Below are positions 55,291-64,000 of a DNA stretch of 64,000 bases, piece after piece; the stretch's first letter is position 1, and each line of letters opens with the position of its first letter. The notes beneath the pieces are model-generated. The model was given only the letters and a program-made list of their open reading frames with translations. It did not search any database and was not told the DNA's origin. The stretch comes from Arachis hypogaea (Eukaryota > Streptophyta > Magnoliopsida > Fabales > Fabaceae): assembly GCF_003086295.3 (NCBI RefSeq), contig NC_092048.1, positions 109,136,276 to 109,200,275 on the forward strand, in the 5' to 3' direction. Position numbers and translations under genes: made by a program.

Positions 55291-56783
55291 GTCGTAAGTT
55301 GTGGAGGACACTTATACATTTCCAGATGTTCCTCTATGAAGATGTAAAATTCCTCTTGGTAGATGCACGCATGTAGGGACTATCTAGGGTTCGCTACTGG
55401 ACATGTGGGTTGGCTGTATAATCGATAGATGAGCTCATTAGCCATAGGACAGGCATGCATCATTTGCATTTATGTGTATTGTTTGGGTGTGAATCTTATT
55501 CTTAGTTTGCTTAACTGAGTAATTATATCTATCCGTTATTTGATCTAATTGCTCTATCTGTACTCTCTATTTGTGTATGTTTTACATTGTTTTGTCTGTG
55601 TTTGACAACTGAGAGATTCTTCATGATGGCGACGGTGACGCTGAGGGTTATTTCTGATATGTGGTGATGGAGGTTGAGGCAGGATGGACTAGGCACTATC
55701 TTATTACTCTAATTTAGGTATTAGTTGGATATGAGTGAGCGATGTATGTTGGATAGGAAGCCCTTAGGCACGTCGTTGGTAGTTTCATTTCTTTAAACTA
55801 TTCACTTTACTGATTTGTAAACTAAAGAAGTTTTCTTTACGAATTTTCAAAATAAGTTTTTTCACAAAGCTTTTCCAAAAGGTTATTTCAAGGATAAACT
55901 GTTTTATAATGAAATTAATTCTATTTGGAAGTATTGCTTTGCTTTGATGGTATTTTCTTCCCTACTGAGAACCTGCGAGGATAATGTTCTCACCCCCTAC
56001 ATATTTTTCTTTTTAGTATAGGTTCAGGAAGCTTTGGCGCGAAGCCGTGACCAATGTATAAAGCTTTATTTATATATGTGTTGTATTTTTCAGTTGTTGT
56101 TTTAGTTGAGATTTTACCCATTCGCCATTTGTTATTTTGAGTTTTTAGAGGGATAGGACTTGTAGTTTGAGGATGGAATGGATAACAATATATATGTATT
56201 ATATTATGTGATTATACTGATGTGTTTACATGGTTAAAAGAAAAAGACTTTTTGTTTTCATAGTTAAATATTTGGTTTATATTCGTGAATGCTCAATATT
56301 AAATAAATATAGTATGAAATTAAAGGAGTAGAGATAGGTAATGCCAGGACTTTTAGTGTGATCACGAGGTGTTAAAAGTTAGGATGTTACAGAACTTCAT
56401 AGATTTGCCAATAAGGAATAACAAGAAACCAACTATTTGATAAGGGGATAGAGATAGTGGTAGTGCAATTCTGAAAGTGGAACTGTACCAATTGATTACG
56501 ATAGAAACTCATAGAAGAACACTAGATCTGGATTCTGGAACTTCCAAGTACTGTGGCAGTAAAAGTGGAGGAAGAGAGGAGGAGATCAGAGGGGATAGTA
56601 TGGTGGTAGAGGGACTTGCAACAAGAAGTGGTGGAGGGCGGGAAGGAGAGGAAGAGGTAGTGGAGGGTAGGGGAAGAAGAGGGAGATAGGGATGAGAAAG
56701 AGGATGAAGATGATGATGTGGGGTGACTGATAATACCACGTGACAGTAGTGGTGCCACATCAGTAGTCCAGCTGTTGACTCAC

Positions 56784-57100
56784 TGATGCACCACTATTTC
56801 GTGGTACATTTTGTACTTAATTGAGTGGATTTTATCCACTAAACTCACACTTGTTCATATAATTCGCATGTTTTACATTTTCCTTCCTAACTTTGTACTA
56901 TGATTGAAAACATGTTTCTTTGGTCTTAATTTAGCTAATTTTAATCCTCTCTTATTACCATTCAATGCCATGATATGTGTGTTAAGTGTTTTCAGAGATT
57001 ACATGGCAGGAATGGCTTAGAGGATGGAAAGGAAGCATGCAAAAGTGGAAGGAAAACAAGAAGTTGAAGGAATTCCTAAGCTGTCTGAAGAACTGAAGAT
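56784..57100 (+). mobile_element. 5' fragment of an Athila-like LTR, plus orientation
   Basis: Starts TGATGCACCACTATTTCGTG and continues CTTAATTGAGTGGATTTTAT and GGAAGCATGCAAAAGTGGAA, the first 300 bp of the LTR family seen at 3808-5256 but in the opposite orientation. It is cut at 57100 by the LTR below. Confidence 0.8.
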
Positions 57101-58560
57101 TGACGGTTTAGAATTCAGAATAAATTCCCGTTGTAAGTATAGTTTCTAAACCGAGCAATCAACCTTTCTTACAAACGTTTTGGTTTTCACAAGTAACAAA
57201 CCCCTTTAAAATTGATAACCAAAGTATTTAAACTTCGGGTCATCTTCTCAAGGAACTGCATGGAAGTATGTTCTTATTATTGGTTATGAAGATTGTAAAT
57301 TGGGGTTTTGAAAGTAGGGAGCAAGTAATTTAAATTACAAATAAAATAAGTAAATGACTGTAAAATAAACTTTTAGTAAGGTATGAGAAATTGGAAGTCC
57401 TGTCCTAGTTATCCTTATCAATAGTGATGAGAATTGAGTCTTAATCTCACTTAGTTAGCCTTTACTAAAGCAAGGGAAGGTCAAGTGGATTGATTAGTCT
57501 GATCTTCAGGTTCTAGTCAATTCCTAAGAGAGGACTGGAATTATTGAAGTTCAATTCAATTAGCAAAGATAACAATTATTGATCACGTTGAGTTTGATAA
57601 CTCCCGAGTTACTGATTTCTTAACCAAGACCAAAAGGGAAAAAGTAAATCTACTCAAATAAAAATATCTTCAGATTGGAGGTAACAGTAAAATAAATAAA
57701 AGAGAGCAATCATAAATTGAATTACCTCAAATAACATTAATTAAAAGAATAATCTATAACATAGAAAAGTTCACAATTTAAATTGAGAAAATAATTAATT
57801 AAAAGGAATGTTGAACCTGATAAAAAGGGGCAATCATGAAAGCGAGAAAAAAAATCCTAAATCCTAATCCTAAGAGAGAGAGAGGAGAGAACCTCTCTCT
57901 AAAAACTACATCTAAATCATGAAAAGTGAATAATTGGAGACTCCCCCTTTGACTGGATGCATTCCCTCACTTTATAACCTCTATTCTGTGCTTTCTGTAC
58001 TTAGATCTGGGCCAAAAAGGGCTTCAAAAATCGCTGGAAGCATTTTCTATAATTTCTGGTGCATGGCCTCTGTCACGCGTCCGCGTGGGTCACGCGGTCG
58101 CGTCATCTGGAGTTTTCCTTATCACGCGTTCGCTTTGGTCATGCGTCCGCGTCATCTGCGTTCTGCTCAAGACGCGCGTTCGCGTCATTCACGCGTTCGT
58201 GTCGCGCTCTCTTCGCGCCAGGCATGCGGCCGCGTCACCCACGCGTTCGCGTCACTGCCAGTTTCTTCAAAAACTCCATTTTGTGCTTTTCTTCCATTTT
58301 TGTATGTTTCTTTTCCATTCTTTAAGTCATTCCCGCCTTTAGAATATCTGAAACTACTTAACAGACAAATCACGGCATCGAATGGTAATAAAGAGTAATT
58401 AAAATAATTATTTTTAAAGCATAGGAAACATGTATTTCACATATATCACATAATAAGGAAGGGAAAGTAAAACCATGCAATTAACATGAATAAGTGAGTG
58501 AAGGATTGAATAAATCACTTAAATTAGACACAAAATATATCATAAAATATGGGTTTATCA
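57101..58560 (-). mobile_element. 3' LTR of the Athila-like element
   Basis: 1460 bp; minus strand starts TGATAAACCCATATTTTATG and ends TCTAAACCGTCA. It is the 3' LTR because a polypurine tract, not a primer site, adjoins it at 58561. Contains four CG-rich dyad pairs (58075-58252). Confidence 0.88.
58075..58252. repeat. Four CG-rich dyad pairs in the LTR
   Basis: Dyads start at 58075/58092, 58124/58141, 58174/58191 and 58224/58241. Within each pair the starts are 17 bp apart; the pairs themselves are about 50 bp apart. Confidence 0.92.
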
Positions 58561-58597
58561 ACCTCCCCACACTTAAACAATAGCATGTCCTCATGCT
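58561..58597 (-). other. Polypurine tract and hairpin next to the 3' LTR
   Basis: Minus strand TTAAGTGTGGGGAGGT directly abuts the LTR start. Just upstream are AGCATG/CATGCT arms with a 4-base loop (58582-58597). Confidence 0.85.
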
Positions 58598-60260
58598 AAA
58601 TCCAAGATAAAGAGTAAGGTTAAAGTTAAAGTGGTGGAATCTCATGCAATGCAATTTATTCTAAATGCAACTACTTAAATGAATCATGCAATTCTAATTG
58701 TCATTCACTTGTATATAAAACTCACATGTAGTTGAATTAATTCACATTCTCAAGGAATCATATATGCATAGCCAAACCTTAGATAATGTTAAAGCACTTT
58801 TACAATTGAGATGGGAAAGAAAAATATTGTACAAACTTGCAAGACAATTAACAATTTAAGCAGAGATATATGTTGATGAGCTATTGAACCCTCACTGGAT
58901 TTTGTGTTTACTCTCTAGTCACTCAGTGTTTATTGGGTTAATCACTCTATTCTTCTTTTTATCCTTACTTTCTATAACTTTGTTTTTCATCTAACCAATC
59001 AACAATTACAGAATACAGACATACAAAAATCATGAGGTCTTTATTTAAGGTTGTAATGAGGCCAAGGTAAAGGTAAGGGTATATGTATAAGGCTAAGTGA
59101 GCTAATAAGTGAATCATTGATTAGTCTAAGATCTCACATAACATACATATTTTGTAATTGAAAGGTTTCTTTACCTATTTACCCAAATTTTCTCACTTTG
59201 TATTGCAAGCTCATATATTAACTTTAACTTTTGTCTCATGTGCATTGATTCCTTTATTTTGTAATTGGGGAATTTTTTGTATCCCCTTTATATATATATA
59301 TAATGCACATGGTAATTTAATTGTTTTGATTTCACATGAGCATGCTTCTCAAAACTTTTATTTTGAAATGTCTTTTAACTTTCTACCTTTGTTTCTATAA
59401 TCCATGTTCCCATAAGGTTCCCCACACTTAAACAATACACAATTTCTATATTAAACTAACCAAGGATTCAACTTGGGATTTTTATTTTGTTTTTTCTGCT
59501 TAAGGCTAGTATTGTGGTTTATAGAACAAGAGGGGATTAAAAGCTCAAGGGGGCTAACAAGGGTGATGTAAAAGGTAGGCTAATTTTGGGAGTGAGCTAG
59601 AATCAAACAATGGCCTCAATCACTTTTTTGGTATGTATCTATATTCTATAATTGGACATATAGATTAAAACAAAGTAAAGAACATCAGAATAAAAAAGAA
59701 GGGTGAAACACACAAGAATAAAATATTATGGTTTGAATGTAACCATACAATTAAGCTCAAAACTCACATGCTGTGTGTTTTTAGAGCTCAAAAATCATAT
59801 CTCAGTTATATATGTCATGCAAGTGAAAAATTAAGAGTTCCCATTATTCTCAATGTAAACCTTAGGGTGGCTTTAAAGTTTTAGTGTTTCTCTTTGATGA
59901 AATGTTGTTAACTAACTAACATGTAATGCTATATATACAAGGTGTGGATTGTTTTTTATATTAAACTCTCTAGTTTACTTCCTTTATATTTTCAATTTAA
60001 ACCAAACTATCATATACTAAAAGGGGAAACTATACTAATTAATCCACATATTCTATAACTAATAAGTTAGAATTGCAACTAAACTAACTGGCTAAAATAT
60101 AAACTAAAGTGCAAAATGCAGAAATAGAGTAAAAATACATGAAAAGAGCAATGTATAAGTACTGAGAAATAAAAATAAAGATGAAAATACAGAAAAATAA
60201 CAAAATAAAATAAAAAGAGTCTGTAATGGTTCACCAAGAAAAATATGCCAGAGATGGCGA
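58598..60260 (-). other. Long 3' untranslated region
   Basis: AT-rich, no ORF with recognisable content. 59418-59435 carries another CCCCACACTTAAACAA (a polypurine tract on the minus strand) identical to that at 58565-58580. Confidence 0.6.
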
Positions 60261-60298
60261 CCTCCCCACACTTAATATAAAGCATCGTCCTTGATGCT
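60261..60298 (-). other. Second polypurine tract and hairpin, right after the ORF stop
   Basis: Minus strand: the TGA of the ORF (60300-60298), AGCATC/GATGCT arms with a 6-base loop (60298-60281), then TTAAGTGTGGGGAGG (60275-60261). Confidence 0.8.
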
Positions 60299-61749
60299 CA
60301 CTCAAGCAGGGTGTGAAGGAGTGTCATCACTGGAATGATATGTGGCTGGAGTCTCTGCGGTGGTGGCCTGAGGGTCTGCCTGCTGCAGAGGAGGTGCTGA
60401 CTATATAGAAACCTCTGGGTCTGCAGCCTGAATTTGATGCGGGGCCTCTTACTGTGGCGTAACCTGCTTCGGGCCTGCTTGCTCAGCCTCTCTCTGTGGA
60501 TGGTCTCCGCCTCATGATCATCCGCCTCCTCATATGGCTCTGATGGTGTGTCAGGCTCGGAGGGGATGTCGCCGCCAGATCGTATCATCAGCTTTAGGTG
60601 CTCATAGCGTCGCCTGCTGCGACGCTCAGATCTCTCATATCGGCACCAGTTGCGGCGCTCCATCTGGTCTAGCTGCTGAAATAGGCAGTGCACGAGGTGA
60701 TAAACTGGCTCTGAGGCAGGTGGAAGTACAGTGGTGGTAGCTGGGGTAGCAGTAGATGAAGAGGGGCCAGCTGAAGGTGTGGTTGTCTCATCAGGGGCAG
60801 TGAAGAATGGAAGTCTGTAGCCCAAAGCCAGAAAGTTCCTGCTGTGAGGGATAATCTTCTTGCATTCTGCAGCAGGTGGCTTCTCATCAGCATCCTCCCA
60901 AGGCACGTCAGCTCAACAGTCGAGCTGGGTAATCAGATATGGAAAGGGGAGAGTGCCTCTGACGTAGACCCTGGCCATGTAGTACCGGATGAATCGTGGC
61001 AGGTACAGGTCCTTACCCTCTATCACACACCAGAGGAGGGTGATCATAGCGGCAGGTAGCTCCGTCTCGTGAGTACTTGGCATAACAAAGTTGCTTAGGA
61101 TCTGATGCCAGAGCCGAGCCTCATCATTTAAGTATATCCGCTTGATTCCCTTAGGCATGGTGGTGTTCTGACCCATGACCCATGGGACAGTCGGGTCAAG
61201 GGCTATCCTTGCCTTGACCGCATCCCAGTCAAACCTCATGAAGCGCATGTCCTCCTCAGCCTTTTGGTAACCATCGAACTGATCGGATTTAGGCTGAAGC
61301 TTCAGAATATCCTCAATGGCCTCTTCAGTGACCAGTATCTGCTTCCCTCTTAGGTTTACTGCATCTAGTGAAGTTTTAAAGTAATTGCAGTAAAACTCTC
61401 TTACCCAAGAAGCATTGACCTCTGTCAGGTTTCTCTCCAGGAAGAACCAGCCTCTTTGTTTGATTTGATCGGAGGTGTATTGCTGGAGTTCTTCTGGAAT
61501 TTTCAGAGTCCGCTCTAGGTACAGGTTCCTGGAGGTTGCAAACACCGGATACTTCAACTCGCAGTATTTGTTTGCAAACTTAGTGGGATCAGTGGCAGGG
61601 AGTAGCTGGTCATCCTTCTCCTGCGGGGTAAAGTGTTTCTCCCGCCAGGAGTCATCATGCATGATGTCCAGGATGGACATAGAGGATTCTCCTCTTTTTC
61701 GTTTGCCAGTTGTTGCCTTTCCTTTTCCTTTTCTTTGAGTGTCAGACAT
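60298..61749 (-). pseudogene. Env-position ORF, putative plant transposon protein domain
   Basis: Best start is the ATG at 61749 (MSDTQRKGKGKATTGKRKRG, a nuclear-signal-like basic start); it is preceded by TTTCTATTTTTCAGG, a good splice acceptor, so the hydrophobic 26 codons further upstream are probably intron. The middle holds KYCELKYPVFATSRNLYLER, WVREFYCNYFKTSLDAVNLR and WHQILSNFVMPSTHETELP, like the plant transposon protein domain seen next to retroelements. An in-frame TGA lies at 60915-60913; the same frame runs on to 60298 with RRNWCRYERSERRSRRRYEH and an acidic DTPSEPYEEADD part. About 483 codons in all. It sits where Athila elements carry env-like genes, but I see no transmembrane segment in the spliced form. 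Function unknown. Confidence 0.75.
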
Positions 61750-61765
61750 CCTGAAAAATAGAAAT
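61750..61765 (-). promoter_or_regulatory. Candidate 3' splice site before the ORF
   Basis: Minus strand TTTCTATTTTTCAG ends at 61751, one base before the ATG codon begins. Spliced env-like transcripts are known in Athila-type elements; use here is inferred. Confidence 0.55.
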
Positions 61766-63240
61766 CTATGAGATAATAAAAATAGGAAAACAAGTAGGCA
61801 AATAACAAAATAAGCACAAAGTGGCAAAGGAGTAGTAGAATAATTAAATGAGTTGAAGAATTGTGCATTTTGGATTGGTTCGGGAATAAAAAGTTGAGAT
61901 GAGAAATTTCAATCCAAAAAGTAATAGAATTCATGTTAATTAGGAAAAACCATAAACATGCCTTGAGTTAAAAAGTAAAAGTGAAGAGTGAGTCAAAAAG
62001 CAGAGGGGGTTGTTAGAAAGGTAAAAGTGGTTTTAAATTGACAAAGAGGTTAGAAATAAAAAATCAGTGAGTTAGTAAAAAGAAAGTTAAGGTAAGCGGC
62101 ATGATGATTGGTTTCTAAGTAACAAGAATTTCACAATTTGAAGCAACAGACAACTCATATTTAAGCAAGGAAATTAAGGTGTTGATGATTCATATAGATA
62201 TACCAATAACAAAAATTTGAAATCAAATAATCAATAATGTGATTTATAAACCGGGAAAACAAAAGGAATAAGAATGCTGGCCCGTGCATTCATGAATTGG
62301 TTTGGTGAAAGCTAAAGAAAGCAAAATTAAAAATGCCAAAACCAAGACATGAATGAGAATCAAAACGATTTATAGAAAATTGGGCAGCATTCCGGCTAAA
62401 ATTGGATGTTCCCAGAAAATAAACAGCAAGCAGAATAGTTCATATAAACTAAAATAAACTGCAAATAGATATAAATAATATGAACATAAAAGAGCAGTCG
62501 TAATAGCAGCATGAACAGTAAGAACATCATATGAACAATACTTAGATCACAGCAACAGCAGAATTGTGAAAATTATAAAACAAGTAGCAAGAACAGCGCA
62601 ATTAAACAGGCCTAAATCTACTAACCACATCCTAGGCTACCTAACCACCTAGAATCCACTACAACATGCATATCTAACTAGCCTAAATGTAAACAGAAAC
62701 AGAAAAAATTGCAATTGACTACGAATTGAAATAAGAGTGGCGTTCGGCGGAACCTGGTAGGCGTATGAACTAAGCTAAGGGACTGAGAGATGGCTGGGGG
62801 TGGTTGCGGTGGTGGCTGACGCGGCGGTGATGGCGGTAGGCACGGCGATGAACGGCTGTCCGGCGGCAGGGGTTGCTGTTTGGGGTAATGGGAGGGGTAG
62901 GTGTTAAGGGGGAAGGAAGGGAAGGGGTGAGGGTGTTGGTGGTGGGTGGAGCGGCGGTGATGGTGGCTTGGTGGCTGTGGCTGGGCGCGGCGGTGGCAGC
63001 GGTGGTGGAGGGAAGATGAGAAGAGAAAGAGAAGAAAGAGAGGAAAGGAAAAAGGGGGGTGGTGGTGTCGCGGTGAACGGCTTGGGGGTGGTCACGGTGG
63101 TGCGGCCGGTGGAGGTGGTTGGGGTGGCGAGGGGCAGAGAGGGGGGGGGGGGTTGCAGAGAAGAGGAAGAAGAAAGGGGTTGGGGGGGGGGGCGACAGGG
63201 TAAGGTTTCGCGTCACTGGGGGGTTAATGAATTTGAATCC
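61766..63240 (-). other. Untranslated middle region with a G-rich tract
   Basis: 61766-62740 is A-rich on the plus strand and has no ORF. 62770-63200 is G-rich on the plus strand (GGTGGT and GGGG runs; G12 at 63141-63152 and G11 at 63182-63192). The 224-codon minus-strand frame here (63444-62770) is Pro, His and Thr low complexity and runs into the dyad array, so I do not call it. Confidence 0.55.
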
Positions 63241-63732
63241 ACGCGATCGCGTCGGGCACGCGGTCGCGTGGCTGGGGTGGAATGGTAGTTGACGCGATCG
63301 CGTGGGTGACGCGATCGCATGGAATGGGTAAAAGGATGAATGACGCGATCGCGTGAGGCATGCGATCGCGTCGCTGGAAATTGTGCTAAACGTACAATTC
63401 CAGCGTCGTTTCAGCGCAACTCTTTGTCTCCACTGGGGTGTCATGATATCCGTGCGACGCGAACGCGTTGCTCACGCTATCGCGTGGCATGGGTATTGTG
63501 CAAGTGACGCGATCGCGTCAGGGATGAGACCGCGTGGGTCATTTTGTGCGAAACGCACAACAGCCGCACGATTCCTGCCAAACTTTCTGGGCGTTGGATC
63601 TTTACGCCGATCTCCAGATCACGCGGCCGCGTGAATGACGCGGATGCGTGGGAGGTGGTTTTCACAACTGACGCGGATGCGTGGGAGGTGGTTTTCACAA
63701 CTGACGCGATCGCATGAGCAATGCGGTCGCGT
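63241..63732. repeat. Array of seven paired CG-rich dyads
   Basis: Dyad starts: 63241/63258, 63292/63309, 63343/63360, 63457/63474, 63507/63524, 63621/63638 and 63704/63721, plus a lone extra copy at 63671. Every pair is offset by 17 bp. Most read ACGCGATCGCGT or differ by one or two bases. 63636-63668 is repeated in tandem as 63669-63701. Confidence 0.95.
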
Positions 63733-63879
63733 CGCACGCCTTTTTTTTTAAACTTATATATATATGCAATTATGCAATTATGCAGTATGCAATGCTAATG
63801 AATAATATTCAGGTTCAATTGAAAAAGAATAAAAATAAATAACACGAAATAAAATTGAAAAAGAAACGACCATACCATG

Positions 63880-64000
63880 GTGGGTTGTCTCCCACCTAAC
63901 ACTTTTAGTTAAAGTCCTTAAGTTGGACATTGGATGAGCTTCCCGTTATGGTGGCTTATGCTTAAATTCATCCAGAAATCTCCATCAATGCTTGGAATGC
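63880..64000 (-). pseudogene. C-terminal tail of the acidic gag-like ORF, cut by the window edge
   Basis: Matches the last part of the ORF at 1811-2860 and the bases after it, including the shared GTGGTGGGTTGTCTCCCAC segment. Only the tail is present. Confidence 0.6.

Larger units (their letters stand above)
53652..56391 (+). mobile_element. Solo Tekay-like LTR with GAACT duplication
   Basis: Perfect GAACT at 53647-53651 and 56392-56396. Starts TATAAGACCCAAAATTTTTG (TG changed to TA) and ends TTAGGATGTTACA. Aligns in order with the LTR starting at 18579: AT-rich start, AAACCCTAA boxes and TATATAA (54083-54117), GC-rich leader 54140-54780, CTGGGTAGATGCAGTGGAGT repeats (55050-55270), GACAGGCATGCATC block, hairpin (55966-55992) and a TTTTTAG site (56016). 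2740 bp, no primer site. Leader ORFs (for example 54256-54780) are not credible genes. Confidence 0.9.
52895..56783. mobile_element. Long inverted-repeat DNA element split by a solo LTR
   Basis: 53025-53340 and 56460-56783 (reverse) align over about 320 bp: GTGAGTCAACAGC, GATGTG(T/G)CACCACTACT, CACCCCACAT, pyrimidine-rich CCCTCTTCTT blocks, then TTTTACTGCCACAGTACTT-like text. The left arm starts further out (about 52895, AATTTAATCTCTGAAATTTC). The right arm is cut at 56783 by an LTR. Without the solo LTR (53652-56391) the element is about 1.1 kb. No transposase. The open frames in the arms are mirror images of each other and not genes. Confidence 0.7.
57101..64000 (-). mobile_element. Non-autonomous Athila-like retrotransposon, 3' part
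   Basis: Minus strand from the window edge: tail of the acidic ORF (64000 to about 63880), CG-rich dyad array (63732-63241), G-rich region, env-position ORF (61749-60298), long 3' untranslated region with two hairpin plus polypurine modules, then the 3' LTR (58560-57101). No RT or integrase. The shared text 63870-64000 / 1721-1850 ties it to the element at 1398-5256; together they show both halves of the family. Confidence 0.8.

Noticed and set aside
62770..63444. 224-codon Pro/His/Thr-rich minus-strand ORF
   Set aside because: Driven by the G-rich tract and the dyad array; no family resemblance and no conservation of frame with the other element.
63241..63732. CRISPR-like array of short repeats
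   Set aside because: Units are 12-bp palindromes in pairs with 5-bp spacers, not identical repeats with unique spacers of equal length, and the context is a plant retroelement.

Overview
This window is repeat-dominated plant nuclear DNA. The LTR sequences, the paired CG-rich dyads inside them, the Tat and Athila-like elements and a legume-type MYB gene point to a legume, most likely a peanut relative (Arachis); the genus is inference from repeat style and was not searched. I can support one intact host gene: an R2R3-MYB transcription factor of the MYB103 type at 50806-51969, three exons, plus strand. Almost everything else is transposable elements or AT-rich spacer.

Layout. 1-1397: 3' part of a long chromovirus (Tekay/Del-like) LTR inserted in a non-autonomous Athila-like element (1398-5256, minus strand: LTR, PBS, decayed gag-like/acidic ORF, no polymerase). 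That element sits in the gag of a Tat-lineage element whose PBS and LTR lie at 6161-6703. 7320-8510: another Tat LTR, PBS and leader on the plus strand. 8511-13354: an element with LTRs up to 3.1 kb and only about 0.6 kb of non-coding interior. 13355-18571: an LTR fragment, an Athila-like internal fragment and a truncated Tat element joined end to end. 18579-28140: one solo LTR with ATATA target duplications, itself holding a second solo LTR (21015-22491), a Mutator-like element with a perfect 9-bp duplication (23728-25380) and a 5'-truncated LINE (25702 to about 28080).

28141-37670 is lower-repeat, AT-rich DNA with MITE-like inverted repeats and two Pack-MULE-type elements carrying host gene fragments: a subtilase (SBT1.5-like, 29498-30760, perfect 9-bp duplication) and a GDP-fucose/nucleotide-sugar transporter (GONST4-like, about 35901-37200). 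37674-48174 is a complete but mutated Tat retrotransposon with two LTRs, gag, protease, RT, two RNase H domains, integrase and a long antisense ORF region; it lies inside a MITE-like inverted repeat. 48175-52894 is the genic island around MYB103. 52895-56783 is a long inverted-repeat element split by a solo LTR with GAACT duplications. 57101 to the window end is the 3' half of a second non-autonomous Athila-like element on the minus strand, with an env-position ORF that has a good splice acceptor just before its ATG, a duplicated hairpin plus polypurine tract, and a large array of paired CG-rich dyads.

The most unusual signals are: (1) 12-bp CG-rich dyads that occur as pairs separated by exactly 5 bp in every element that has them; (2) a stem-loop kept by compensatory changes in all the long Tekay-type LTRs and followed by a splice-acceptor-like site; (3) the duplicated hairpin and polypurine module; (4) the two gene-carrying Pack-MULEs.
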